A stretch of 13,101 bases of DNA from Verrucomicrobiales bacterium (GTDB taxonomy: Bacteria; Verrucomicrobiota; Verrucomicrobiia; Methylacidiphilales; JAAUTS01): positions 1-13,101 of the forward strand of contig JAITHY010000225.1 of assembly GCA_031279715.1 (NCBI GenBank), given 5' to 3'. The notes beneath the pieces are model-generated. The model worked only from the letters and a program-made list of their open reading frames with translations. It did no database searches and was not told where the DNA came from. The translations under genes were made by a program, and so were the position numbers. Below, in pieces: positions 1 to 6,823 of the stretch (position 1 is the stretch's first letter; each line of letters starts with the position of its first letter).

Positions 1-111
1 CGATTGAGAAAGTGATGCTTTATCCCGCCCCGCGCCCACGAGCAACCCGCCAAGAACAACGCTGACAATCAGCCCAACGGACAACGGGTGCAAACTGACC
101 GTCAGCGGCAC
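1..111 (-). CDS. Possible 5' fragment of a membrane protein running off the left edge
   Basis: This frame is open on the minus strand from the end of the preceding gene to the window edge. From a GTG at 111 it reads 37 residues with a hydrophobic stretch (around HPLSVGLIVSVVLGG) followed by the charged RDKA, as in an N-terminal membrane anchor or signal segment. The frame is also open upstream of 111, with no ATG, so the true start is uncertain. It would lie just downstream of, and co-directional with, the 468-residue gene. Two copies of the iterated GCTGAC palindrome (61-73 and 94-106) fall inside it. I recognise no family. The alternative is simple non-coding sequence, because open frames of this length are common at high GC. 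Confidence 0.22.
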   Translation of the reverse strand, partial: MPLTVSLHPLSVGLIVSVVLGGLLVGAGRDKASLSQS

Positions 112-164
112 AGCAGCCCCAACGGAGCTGTTGCGCCGCTGGCGCTCTTGAATGTCGATTCGCC

Positions 165-1571
165 CTAGCGTATCGGGTAGCCGAAGTAGCCGCGTTGTTT
201 GATGAGGTTGGCGACATCGGTGGTGACGAGACCGTGCCAGCGCAGGTCGTTGTTGGCGATGAGTGAGGCGATTTCCTTGGAGGCGTAAGTGATGGACATG
301 GGCTGATGCTCACCGCGGATGGCGCGGATGTGGCGGTTGGCCAGGAGGTGGCGGTAGAGGTAACGCAGGTTGGGGGCGACGCGGAGGTTGGCTGCGGTGT
401 GGGTGTTGCCGGTGGTTTCGTTGATGGAGGGGTAGACGTAGAGTTTGACGTCGCTCATGAACAGTCGCCCGAAGGATTCGAGGATTCCGCCCTCAAGATC
501 AGTATAGTACTTTTCGTCGAGGATTTGTTGCAGGAGCAAAATGCCGACGACGATGCCGATGGGTTCTTTTGTGTTTCGGCGCAGGTAAGCGCTAAGGCGG
601 TGAAATTCAGCGTAGTTGGAAATCATGACGGTTTTGCCCAGGGACTCCAGGATGTCCACGCGGGCCAGGAAGTCGGCGGGGTCGACGGCGCCGGCATCCA
701 GAAGGTTGTGCAGGGTGATTTCCATGATTTCGATGGCATCATCGCGGCCGGGGAAGTCCTTGGCGAAGTACTCGCGCAGGGCGTTGAGCATGGTGAGGTT
801 GATTTTGGTGACGGGACGGAAGTTGCCGCGTTCGATGAGCAGCGGCTTGTGATAAATGTGTTCGGCGGCGAGGAGTACTTGCTTGCCGGGGGCGAAGACG
901 ACGGCGGCGGTGAGGCCTTTTTTGACCAGTTCGACGTTGAGGAGGCGGTTGTCGAGATGGACGTAGTCGGGGCCGTCAGCGAGGATGAGGTCGATTTCAA
1001 TGCGGTCAAGATTCAGTCCGTCAAGGAGGGAGTCGATGAACCGGTCAAGATTGTCACTCAAGTAGCAGGCGGCGTGGAGGAGATTGACGCCGATGATGCC
1101 CAGGGCTTCCTGCTGCAGCAGGTTTTCCTTGTCCAGCAGGCGGACGTGAATGCGGATGGTGTTGGGCCGGCTGCGGGGCTTGGGTTGAAAGCGAACGCCC
1201 AGCCAGCCGTGGCATTCCTTGTTGCTTTGATAGGCCTTGGCGGCAACGGTGTTGGCGAAGACGAAAAAGTTTTTGGTGTCGCCATGCGTGGCGGCGAGGC
1301 GCTCGATGAGAAGCTGGTACTCTTGGTCGAGCATGGCGTTGAGGCGTTGCCGGCTGACATAGCGCTCGCAGGGACCGTAAATGGAGTCGCTGACAGTCAT
1401 GTCATAGGCGGACATGGTTTTGGCAACGGTGTTGGCGGCGCCGCCGGCGCGGAAAAACCAGCGGGCGGTTTCCTGTCCCGCGCCAATTTCCGCGAAGGTT
1501 CCATAACGGCTGCCATCCAGGTTGATGCGGACGGCTTTCTGGTGGGTAATCTGCGTGGTTTCAGCTGGCAT
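165..1571 (-). CDS. Conserved protein of unknown function (468 aa)
   Basis: The ATG at 1571 gives 468 residues beginning MPAETTQ. An upstream TTG at 1613 would place the start inside a terminator hairpin and is rejected. The N-terminal block contains RINLDGSRYGTFAEIGAGQE, then a variant of AKTMSAYDM, which I recognise from a conserved bacterial family. To my memory its members carry inconsistent automatic labels (such as TonB-dependent receptor or nicotinate-nucleotide adenylyltransferase) that the sequence does not support. I see no signal peptide or membrane span, so a cytoplasmic location is likely. Other well-formed segments are FFVFANTVAAKA, GWLGVRF, QQEALGIIGVNLLHA and the tandem FRPVTKINLTML, all typical of a folded enzyme-like protein. 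There is no Shine-Dalgarno sequence; a promoter at 1582-1610 puts the -10 box 10 bases before the ATG. The product's reaction is unknown to me. Confidence 0.85.
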   Translation of the reverse strand: MPAETTQITHQKAVRINLDGSRYGTFAEIGAGQETARWFFRAGGAANTVAKTMSAYDMTVSDSIYGPCERYVSRQRLNAMLDQEYQLLIERLAATHGDTKNFFVFANTVAAKAYQSNKECHGWLGVRFQPKPRSRPNTIRIHVRLLDKENLLQQEALGIIGVNLLHAACYLSDNLDRFIDSLLDGLNLDRIEIDLILADGPDYVHLDNRLLNVELVKKGLTAAVVFAPGKQVLLAAEHIYHKPLLIERGNFRPVTKINLTMLNALREYFAKDFPGRDDAIEIMEITLHNLLDAGAVDPADFLARVDILESLGKTVMISNYAEFHRLSAYLRRNTKEPIGIVVGILLLQQILDEKYYTDLEGGILESFGRLFMSDVKLYVYPSINETTGNTHTAANLRVAPNLRYLYRHLLANRHIRAIRGEHQPMSITYASKEIASLIANNDLRWHGLVTTDVANLIKQRGYFGYPIR

Positions 1572-1581
1572 GGCGGGGTGG

Positions 1582-1610
1582 ATAATAAGCGCCGTCAGCA
1601 CGCGGGACAA
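1582..1610 (-). promoter_or_regulatory. Predicted sigma70-type promoter for the 468-aa gene (leaderless-like)
   Basis: On the minus strand TTGTCC (1610-1605) is followed after 17 bases by TATTAT (1587-1582). It starts right after the terminator of the preceding transcription unit. Initiation about 7 bases beyond the -10 would be near 1575, only about 4 bases before the ATG at 1571. That fits the absence of a ribosome-binding site. The -10 matches consensus at 5 of 6 positions and the -35 at 4 of 6. Confidence 0.5.
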
Positions 1611-1612
1611 CA

Positions 1613-1642
1613 AAAAACCCAGTCGTGGCAGACTGGGTTTTT
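1613..1642 (-). terminator. Intrinsic terminator, usable on both strands
   Basis: A perfect 12-base inverted repeat (AAAAACCCAGTC and GACTGGGTTTTT) flanks a 6-base loop (1625-1630). On the minus strand the stem ends in six Ts, about 20 bases after the stop codon of the 89-residue gene, so it should end that two-gene unit. It also separates this unit from the 468-aa gene. The plus-strand reading has five Ts as well. Confidence 0.88.
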
Positions 1643-1663
1643 CATTAAGGGTTGAGGGTTAAA

Positions 1664-1933
1664 TTATTGGGCGTTGCTGCCTTTGCGAATTTGGTACTTT
1701 TCAACGATGGCTTTGGCGCCCTCGTTATGTTCCGCCAACTGGAGCAAGTCCACGACGAATGCCTCCAGGGTCTTTTGGGTGTTTTGGGCTTGTTCCACGG
1801 CACCGCCGCGGTTTTTGAGTCCGGATTTGAGGTTGCCGTTAACGCCCACCGAGACGATGGTTTGCCAAAACAGCAGGATAATGAAGGCCACCGACAAGAG
1901 CAAATAAGCTAAAAAGGGTTTGTTGTTTTCCAT
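1664..1933 (-). CDS. Small membrane-anchored protein, second of a tandem pair (89 aa)
   Basis: One N-terminal transmembrane helix (about residues 8-30, LAYLLLSVAFIILLFWQTIV) is followed by a polar, helix-prone tail of about 55 residues ending LAEHNEGAKAIVEKYQIRKG. The ATG at 1933 is preceded by GGAG (1942-1939) with 5 bases of spacing, one of only two good Shine-Dalgarno sites in the window. It lies 12 bases after the stop of the 92-residue gene and is followed by a terminator, so the two form a unit. The overall shape and the C-terminal LAxxN...K(H/Y)xI pattern resemble the neighbour, which suggests duplication. I recognise no family, and the function is unknown. Confidence 0.8.
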   Translation of the reverse strand: MENNKPFLAYLLLSVAFIILLFWQTIVSVGVNGNLKSGLKNRGGAVEQAQNTQKTLEAFVVDLLQLAEHNEGAKAIVEKYQIRKGSNAQ

Positions 1934-1945
1934 ATGTTCTCCAAG

Positions 1946-2224
1946 TTATTTTCCGCCTGATTGGTTTTGGTTGATTTGAATGCCATGCTTGGCGAGCAGT
2001 TCGCGCAAGGCGGCGTTGTTGGCGTTCACCGCGAGGGTGGCGGCGTCATTGATGATGGCGCGGCCAACTTGCTGGCTGACCTGGCCGTTATTGATGACGA
2101 CTTGTTGCGCTTGAATTTTACGTTCCAAGCTGCGGTTGCCGATACTGACGCCGACCAATACGATGGTCAGCAGGAGGGCCAGGCCTCCCAAGATTAATGC
2201 AATAATGCTATGTGTTTCTTTCAT
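1946..2224 (-). CDS. Small membrane-anchored protein, first of a tandem pair (92 aa)
   Basis: The start was set at the ATG at 2224 (MKETHSIIALILGG). The frame is open further upstream, but that extension overlaps the region that must hold the promoters. Residues about 7-29 form one transmembrane helix. A polar helical segment follows (NRSLERKIQAQQVVINNGQ) and then a region ending LRELLAKHGIQI, with an Asn/Gln-rich tail. The charge pattern suggests an N-in membrane protein with its tail outside the cytoplasm, or a short coiled-coil. It heads a two-gene unit with the 89-residue gene and is divergent from the carboxypeptidase. There is no Shine-Dalgarno sequence. The function is unknown. Confidence 0.78.
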   Translation of the reverse strand: MKETHSIIALILGGLALLLTIVLVGVSIGNRSLERKIQAQQVVINNGQVSQQVGRAIINDAATLAVNANNAALRELLAKHGIQINQNQSGGK

Positions 2225-2234
2225 GCGAAGGAAA

Positions 2235-2262
2235 ACGGTAGCGGAAGGGAAAGATAAGTCAA
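2235..2262 (-). promoter_or_regulatory. Weak candidate promoter for the small tandem pair
   Basis: On the minus strand TTGACT (2262-2257, 5 of 6) is followed after 16 bases by TACCGT (2240-2235, only 3 of 6). Its -10 lies 10 bases before the ATG at 2224, the same geometry as the promoter at 1582-1610. The poor -10 keeps confidence low. Confidence 0.3.
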
Positions 2263-2330
2263 GGGTAATTTTGGGCCTGCTAATGATTTTTCTGTACAGC
2301 ATCCCGGTGTTGAGGCTAACGTTTCAAGCA

Positions 2331-3320
2331 ATGAAGGGCCGATGGTTTGGGATGACGTTGTTGAGCGGGTTGGCCGCGCTGACCGTGGCGCGGGCGGATG
2401 AGCCTGCCATTGAGGGCAAGGCGGCGCTGCTGGTGGACGCCCGGACCGGCCAGGTGCTTTTTGCCAAAAACGCGGAGACTCAATACGCGCCGGCCAGCAC
2501 GATTAAACTGCTCACCGCGCTGATTGTGTGGGAACGCACCCGGTTGCAAGGCGCGGTGCGCATTCTGCCCGCTGACACTCGTGTTGAGCCAAGTCATATT
2601 CCCCTGCGGAGCGGAGAGGTGGTCACGGTCAGCCGTCTGGTCAATGCGTTGCTCATCGGCAGCGACAATGACAGCGCCATGGCGCTGGCGCGGCACACCG
2701 CCGGTAATGTCGGCGCGTTTGTCACGCTGATGAACGAACGGGCGCGGCAACTGGGCTGCGCCGGCACGGTGGTTAAAAATCCGCACGGCTTGCCCGCCAA
2801 TGGGCAATTAACCACGGCGGGTGACATGCTGAAAATCTTCGAGGCGGCGCTGGCGGTGCCGGTGTTGCGGGAGATTTGCGCGACGCCGCGCTATCAGTTG
2901 ACCACAGCGGTCGGCACCCAGACCATCCGCAACCATAATAAATTGCTGGAAACGTATGCCGGCATGGGGGCTGCGAAGACGGGCTGGACAGCCGCGTCCC
3001 GCCATACGTACGCCGCCAGCGCCAATCGTGGCGGGCGGGAGTTGAGGTTGATTATTCTCAACAGCCCGAACAAGTGGGATGACGCCAAGGCATTGCTGGA
3101 CTATGGTTTTGGCGGGGCGCCGGCGGTCGTGGCTGACCGTCAGCCGGCGCCGTCAGCCGGCAATGGTTTGACGGTTTACAAAGTAAGGAAGGGGGACACC
3201 CTCAGCGCCATTTGCCGCCGGTTTGCCGTGAGCATGAAAACGGTTTTGCGGCACAACAATTTGTCCAATCCGCATGTCATCAATCCGGGGATGGTGTTGT
3301 ACATTCCGTTGCGCGGCTGA
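2331..3320 (+). CDS. D-alanyl-D-alanine carboxypeptidase (peptidase S11) with LysM domain
   Basis: This is a penicillin-binding-protein-type serine peptidase that removes the terminal D-Ala from peptidoglycan pentapeptides. With the ATG at 2331 (329 aa), residues 1-22 form a signal peptide ending ARA. All three active-site motifs are present: S-x-x-K as STIK (56-59), S-x-N as SDN (111-113) and KTG (216-218). A linker of about 20 residues then leads to a C-terminal LysM domain (about 281-325, YKVRKGDTLSAICRRF), which would hold the enzyme on the cell wall. The S11 C-terminal domain that usually follows the catalytic part is replaced by this LysM. The frame is open upstream of 2331, but only this start exposes the signal peptide; a second ATG at 2352 is possible. 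TGAGG (2311-2315) is too far away to be a convincing ribosome site. The linker carries two copies of the iterated motif. The stop abuts the stop of aguA. Confidence 0.93.
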   Translation: MKGRWFGMTLLSGLAALTVARADEPAIEGKAALLVDARTGQVLFAKNAETQYAPASTIKLLTALIVWERTRLQGAVRILPADTRVEPSHIPLRSGEVVTVSRLVNALLIGSDNDSAMALARHTAGNVGAFVTLMNERARQLGCAGTVVKNPHGLPANGQLTTAGDMLKIFEAALAVPVLREICATPRYQLTTAVGTQTIRNHNKLLETYAGMGAAKTGWTAASRHTYAASANRGGRELRLIILNSPNKWDDAKALLDYGFGGAPAVVADRQPAPSAGNGLTVYKVRKGDTLSAICRRFAVSMKTVLRHNNLSNPHVINPGMVLYIPLRG

Positions 3321-4364
3321 TTATCGCGGCTGTTGCTGGGTCACGCAATGAATGGAGCCGAGGCCGCTCACCAGCGGCGTGCATTCGATGCCGATGACTT
3401 TTCTGCCCGGGAAACAGCCGCTGATGATGTCCAGTGCGAGGCGGTCATTGGCAGCGGAATACACCGGTACCAGCACGACGCCGTTGGCGATGTAAAAATT
3501 CGCGTAACTCGCGGGGCTGCGGCCAAACGGGCCGCTGACGGCGCGGTCGGGCATGGGCAGTTCGATGATTTCAAACGGCTGACCGTCAGCGTCGCGGAAA
3601 GTTTTCAGTTTTTGCAAATTATTTTGCAGAGGCTCGTGGTTGGTGTCGGACTTGCGCGGCTCGACCACGGTCAGGATTTTGTTTTTGGCAACGAAGCGCG
3701 TGATGTCATCAATATGCCCGTCCGTGTCGTCGCCCTCGATGCCCTCGTCGAGCCACAACACTTGCCGGACGCCGAGGAATTTTTTCAAGTTCGCCTCGAT
3801 TTGCGCCGCTGACAGTGACGGGTTGCGGTTCGGGTTGAGCAAACATTGTTTGGTGGTGAGCACGCTGCCGCTGCCGTTCACGTCAATCGAGCCTCCTTCC
3901 AAAACCATGTCGTGGGCGATGACGGGGAAGCCGAGCATGCTCCCGCCGCGCGTGGGAATCTGATCGTCAGCGTCCCACGGGCCGTATTTTTTGCCCCACG
4001 TGTTGAAGACGAAATCGTGGGCGATGAGTTGCGGCTGACGGTCAGCGGCGCGCGCCTTGAGGAAAATCGGCCCCGCGTCGCGCATCCACGAGTCGTTGAC
4101 GGGAATGGTGACGATTTTCAAGTTGGCGAAATTCACGCCGCTGACGCTGAGCCGCTGGTGGATTTGTCCGGCGACTTGACAATCAGCGGCGAGCAGGATG
4201 ACGCGCTCGCCGACCGTCAGCGCCGCAATCATTTGCGTGTAAACGTCACGAACAGCGTCGAGGTCTTCCGGCCAGGTCTCCGCATTCACCGGCCAGGCGA
4301 GCCAGGTCGCCTCATGCGCCGCCCATTCCGCCGGCATGAAATAATCGTCAAAATTGATGCTCAT
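3321..4364 (-). CDS. aguA: Agmatine deiminase
   Basis: This enzyme hydrolyses agmatine to N-carbamoylputrescine and ammonia and belongs to the peptidyl-arginine-deiminase-like fold. The ATG at 4364 gives 347 residues, normal for the family; the frame extends upstream only through aguB. Visible motifs are WLAWP (21-25), DSWMRDAGP (91-99), EGGSIDVNG (156-164), DGHIDD with the catalytic His217, and the C-terminal G-S-I-H-C340-V-T-Q-Q-Q-P block carrying the nucleophilic Cys. It starts 4 bases after the stop of aguB, so the two are co-transcribed and work in sequence. There is no Shine-Dalgarno sequence. Two inserted-looking loops (AADRQPQ at 106-112 and DADGQP at 258-263) are encoded by copies of the iterated palindrome. 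Confidence 0.95.
   Translation of the reverse strand: MSINFDDYFMPAEWAAHEATWLAWPVNAETWPEDLDAVRDVYTQMIAALTVGERVILLAADCQVAGQIHQRLSVSGVNFANLKIVTIPVNDSWMRDAGPIFLKARAADRQPQLIAHDFVFNTWGKKYGPWDADDQIPTRGGSMLGFPVIAHDMVLEGGSIDVNGSGSVLTTKQCLLNPNRNPSLSAAQIEANLKKFLGVRQVLWLDEGIEGDDTDGHIDDITRFVAKNKILTVVEPRKSDTNHEPLQNNLQKLKTFRDADGQPFEIIELPMPDRAVSGPFGRSPASYANFYIANGVVLVPVYSAANDRLALDIISGCFPGRKVIGIECTPLVSGLGSIHCVTQQQPR
3578..3590. repeat. Perfect GCTGAC-N-GTCAGC palindrome in aguA
   Basis: This is a perfect 13-base spaced palindrome with central C, encoding Asp-Gly-Gln in aguA. Sister perfect copies are at 4034-4046 (aguA) and 3132-3144 (carboxypeptidase linker). All three lie in loops or linkers. Confidence 0.85.
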
Positions 4365-4368
4365 AAAC

Positions 4369-5235
4369 TTAATCAATAAACCGCCGCGTGAGGTCGCCGT
4401 AAGCGTCAGTCCGCCGGTCACGCAGGAACGGCCAGTGCGTCCGCGTGCGGTCAATGTCAGCGAGGTCAAGCTCGACCACGCGCGTTTCCTCGCGGTCATG
4501 CGCCGCTTCGCACAGCATCTCGCCGAACGGGTCGCACGCGAACGAGCCGCCCCAAAATTCCAAGCCGTTTTCCCTGCCGACACGGTTGACGCTGACGACG
4601 AACACGCCGTTGGCGATGGCGTGGCTGCGCTGGATGGTGCGCCACGCATCGTGTTGCGCGCGGCGGATTTCCGGTTGCTCACCGTCAGCCCAGCCAATGG
4701 CGGTCGGGTAAAACAGAATGTCAGCGCCGCGCAACGCCGTCAGCCGCGCCGCCTCGGGGAACCACTGGTCCCAGCACACCAGCACGCCGACGCGCCCGTG
4801 CCGGGTGTTGAACACCTTGAAGCCCTGGTCGCCGGGCGTGAAATAAAATTTTTCATAAAACGCCGGGTCGTCTGGAATGTGCATTTTGCGATAGGTGCCG
4901 AGCAACTGACCGTCAGCGTCCAGCACGGCGGCGGTGTTGTGATATAATCCTGGCACGCGTTTTTCAAACAAACTGGCGATGATGACCGCGCCGGTTTCCT
5001 TGGCGACCGCTGACAGTGACGCGGTGCTCTCGCCGGGAATGCTCTCCGCCAGCGCGAAGTTTTGGTGGTCCTCGGTCACGCAAAAATAATCGCTGCGGAA
5101 CAACTCTTGCAGGCAGATGATTTGCGCGCCGTCAGCGGCGGCGGCGCGGCACTGGGCGGCGGCTTTCGCCAGATTTTTTTCCGGCGCGCTGGCAAACTGC
5201 ACGATGCCAACCTTGACGATGTTTTGCTTGGACAT
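4369..5235 (-). CDS. aguB: N-carbamoylputrescine amidase
   Basis: This nitrilase-superfamily enzyme hydrolyses N-carbamoylputrescine to putrescine, CO2 and ammonia, the step after AguA. The ATG at 5235 gives 288 residues; a TTG two codons earlier is also possible. The Glu-Lys-Cys triad is visible: LQELF (Glu44), YRKMHIPDDP (Lys117) and VCWDQWFPEAAR (Cys154). The IPDDP, YFTPGDQGF, RGADILFYPTAIGW and WRTIQRSHAIANG segments are characteristic of the plant and bacterial carbamoylputrescine branch rather than of generic nitrilases. It is followed 4 bases later by aguA. Upstream there are 60 bases to the SYLF gene, without an evident promoter or terminator. It carries about eight copies of the iterated motif, the highest count of any gene here. 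No arginine decarboxylase gene is visible, so the agmatine source is encoded elsewhere or imported. Confidence 0.95.
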   Translation of the reverse strand: MSKQNIVKVGIVQFASAPEKNLAKAAAQCRAAAADGAQIICLQELFRSDYFCVTEDHQNFALAESIPGESTASLSAVAKETGAVIIASLFEKRVPGLYHNTAAVLDADGQLLGTYRKMHIPDDPAFYEKFYFTPGDQGFKVFNTRHGRVGVLVCWDQWFPEAARLTALRGADILFYPTAIGWADGEQPEIRRAQHDAWRTIQRSHAIANGVFVVSVNRVGRENGLEFWGGSFACDPFGEMLCEAAHDREETRVVELDLADIDRTRTHWPFLRDRRTDAYGDLTRRFID

Positions 5236-5295
5236 GCCCAAGATGGTTGACGCGAATTGGGATTAACGCAAGCAAGAATTCAGTCCGGCCCCGCG

Positions 5296-5964
5296 CTATT
5301 CCTCCGCCGGACCGTTGAGCAGTTCGTAAAGCTTGGCCGCCGCGGCCGGCCGCTGACCGTGACCGTTGGCCAGATTCAGCGCACTGAAGTCCGCGCCGTA
5401 TGCCCGGCGGTTGGCGTCGTGGTCGAGGCGCAGGGTGCTGTCGCCGACTGTCGCGCCGCCGTACACGCCGTCGGACTGAGTGTAGACATACACGGCGGGC
5501 TGCTCATCGTCAGCGTGCTCAACCGCGTAATCGGGGCCGGCCGCGCCCTGGGTGCCGGCGTTCCATTTCACGCCGCTGTTGCTGAGGAATTCGATGATGG
5601 CGGACTCGGAATTCAGGATGAACACGAAGTTGATTTTTTCATAGCCGATTTGCGCGCCGAAGGAGCCGCCGCTGAGGGTGAAGGCGATGGGCGCTGACCA
5701 TGACGGGCCGAGCGCGCCGCGGGTGCGGGTGATGACCACGCCCTCGCCCCGCGACCCGCCAAAGATGAAGCCGCCGCGCCCGACGCTGACGATGGCGATG
5801 CCGCGGGCGTCGTTGATGATTTTTTGCGGGATGGGCTTGGGCGAGGTTTGCCTGGCGAGCAAAATTTCCGTGGCGGCGGCGATGCGTTCGCTGACGGTGG
5901 AGCTTGCCCGGACGCCGTCGGTGAATGTCAGCAGGCAGGCGGAGGCCAGAATCAACTTTTTCAT
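5296..5964 (-). CDS. Secreted SYLF (Ysc84-like) domain protein
   Basis: The 222-residue product starts with a signal peptide (MKKLILASACLLTF, cleavage near residues 20-21). It is followed by the lipid-binding SYLF fold: an N-terminal helix with ERIAAATEILLARQ, then IPQKIINDARGIAIVSV, the glycine-rich RGGFIFGGSRGEGVVITR, WSAPIAFTLSGGSFGAQIG and a strand ending in the conserved AVYVYTQSDGVYGG. SYLF proteins bind membranes or phosphoinositides in eukaryotes; the bacterial secreted forms have no settled role. The ATG overlaps the stop of the MBL gene by 4 bases (ATGA at 5964-5961), so translation is likely coupled. It ends in a short Pro/Ala-rich acidic tail. Confidence is high for the family and low for the role. 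Confidence 0.9.
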   Translation of the reverse strand: MKKLILASACLLTFTDGVRASSTVSERIAAATEILLARQTSPKPIPQKIINDARGIAIVSVGRGGFIFGGSRGEGVVITRTRGALGPSWSAPIAFTLSGGSFGAQIGYEKINFVFILNSESAIIEFLSNSGVKWNAGTQGAAGPDYAVEHADDEQPAVYVYTQSDGVYGGATVGDSTLRLDHDANRRAYGADFSALNLANGHGQRPAAAAKLYELLNGPAEE

Positions 5965-6731
5965 AACGGCTGGTAAAACGGATTGTGGCTTTTTTCAAGC
6001 GCGACCGTGGTCAGCGGCCCGTGGCCGGGGCAGAGTAGGGTGTCGTCGGGCAGGGTGTAGATGTTTTTCAAATTGGTGGCGAGCGCCTCGTGGTAGGAGA
6101 CCGCGCCGCCGCCCATGGAGCCTGCGAACAGCGCGTCGCCAACCACGGCGACGGTTTTTTCCAGACCGCTGATGATAAAAGTTGTGCCATCGTCAGCGTG
6201 GCCGGTGGTTTGGCGTGTGGTGATGGTCAGCGTGCCGAGGGTGAATTGCGCGCCCCAGTTGAACAGGCTGACGCCGCCCAGGCCGCCGTTTTGGTGAATG
6301 TGTACCGTCGCGCCGGTGGCGATTTGGATTTGCGGCAGGCAGTCGAGGTGGTCGCCATGCGAGTGGGTGATGAAGAGGTGTTTGAGGGCGAGTTTTTTTG
6401 TGTCGAGAAAATTCAGCACCGCGGCCGGCTGCGTGCCGGTGTCGAACAGCGCCGCCTCGCCGCTGACGGTGTCCCAGATGACGTAGCAATTCACGGTCAT
6501 GCCGTTGCCGTAGGGTGTGGTGAGTTGGTGGACGCCGACGATGTTGGCGGCGTGGGGGTGCCAGTTTTTTTTGCCGATTTCGACGAGCGCGGCGGGGTTC
6601 AGTTTCAGCGCCCTGGCCAGGCGGGGCGCGGCGGCGGCGGAAAATTCCCCGCGCCGCGCGGCGCTGACTTCGTCAACGGTGAGGCCCGCTGACCGTGAGA
6701 GTTCCGTGTCCGCGACGCCCAGGCCGCGCAT
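5961..6731 (-). CDS. HTH plus metallo-beta-lactamase-fold hydrolase, annotated start probably too short
   Basis: The MBL domain (about 63-256) carries the full metal-binding set: THSHGDH (122-128), TGHAD (His178), GDALF (Asp199) and CPGHGP (His237). It most resembles glyoxalase II-like hydrolases. The substrate cannot be told from the sequence. Residues 1-50 look like an XRE-type helix-turn-helix (LSRSAGLTVDEVSAARRGEF, then ARALKLNPAALVEIG). Only ATG 6731 offers a standard start, but it cuts the first HTH helix. The same frame continues upstream as a convincing PLEDNYGDIIGKA until a TGA at 6791-6789. Removing one base from the AAA at 6786-6788 would join it to an ATG at 6792. So this gene either starts at a CTG (6767, 6773 or 6776) or carries a one-base frameshift or sequence error. 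It overlaps the SYLF gene by 4 bases. Confidence 0.88.
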   Translation of the reverse strand: MRGLGVADTELSRSAGLTVDEVSAARRGEFSAAAAPRLARALKLNPAALVEIGKKNWHPHAANIVGVHQLTTPYGNGMTVNCYVIWDTVSGEAALFDTGTQPAAVLNFLDTKKLALKHLFITHSHGDHLDCLPQIQIATGATVHIHQNGGLGGVSLFNWGAQFTLGTLTITTRQTTGHADDGTTFIISGLEKTVAVVGDALFAGSMGGGAVSYHEALATNLKNIYTLPDDTLLCPGHGPLTTVALEKSHNPFYQPL

Positions 6732-6823
6732 GGCTTTGCCGATGATGTCGCCGTAATTGTCTTCCAGGGGCAGCAGGGGATTATTAAATCATGAAACGCG
6801 GTGATTACCCGAAAAAAAATCAG

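Noticed and set aside
1572..1613. TTG start at 1613 for the 468-aa gene
   Set aside because: It lies in the terminator stem and upstream of the predicted promoter's start point; the ATG at 1571 precedes the conserved part.
306..1655. 449-residue open frame on the plus strand, antisense to the 468-aa gene
   Set aside because: Its residue make-up (Gly/Val/Asp/Ala rich, no motif) is that of a high-GC shadow frame, it reads across the terminator hairpin, and the opposite strand encodes a well-patterned conserved protein.
2136..2330. 65-residue N-terminal extension of the carboxypeptidase
   Set aside because: It overlaps the divergent small gene and its promoter region and would bury the signal peptide that starts at 2331.
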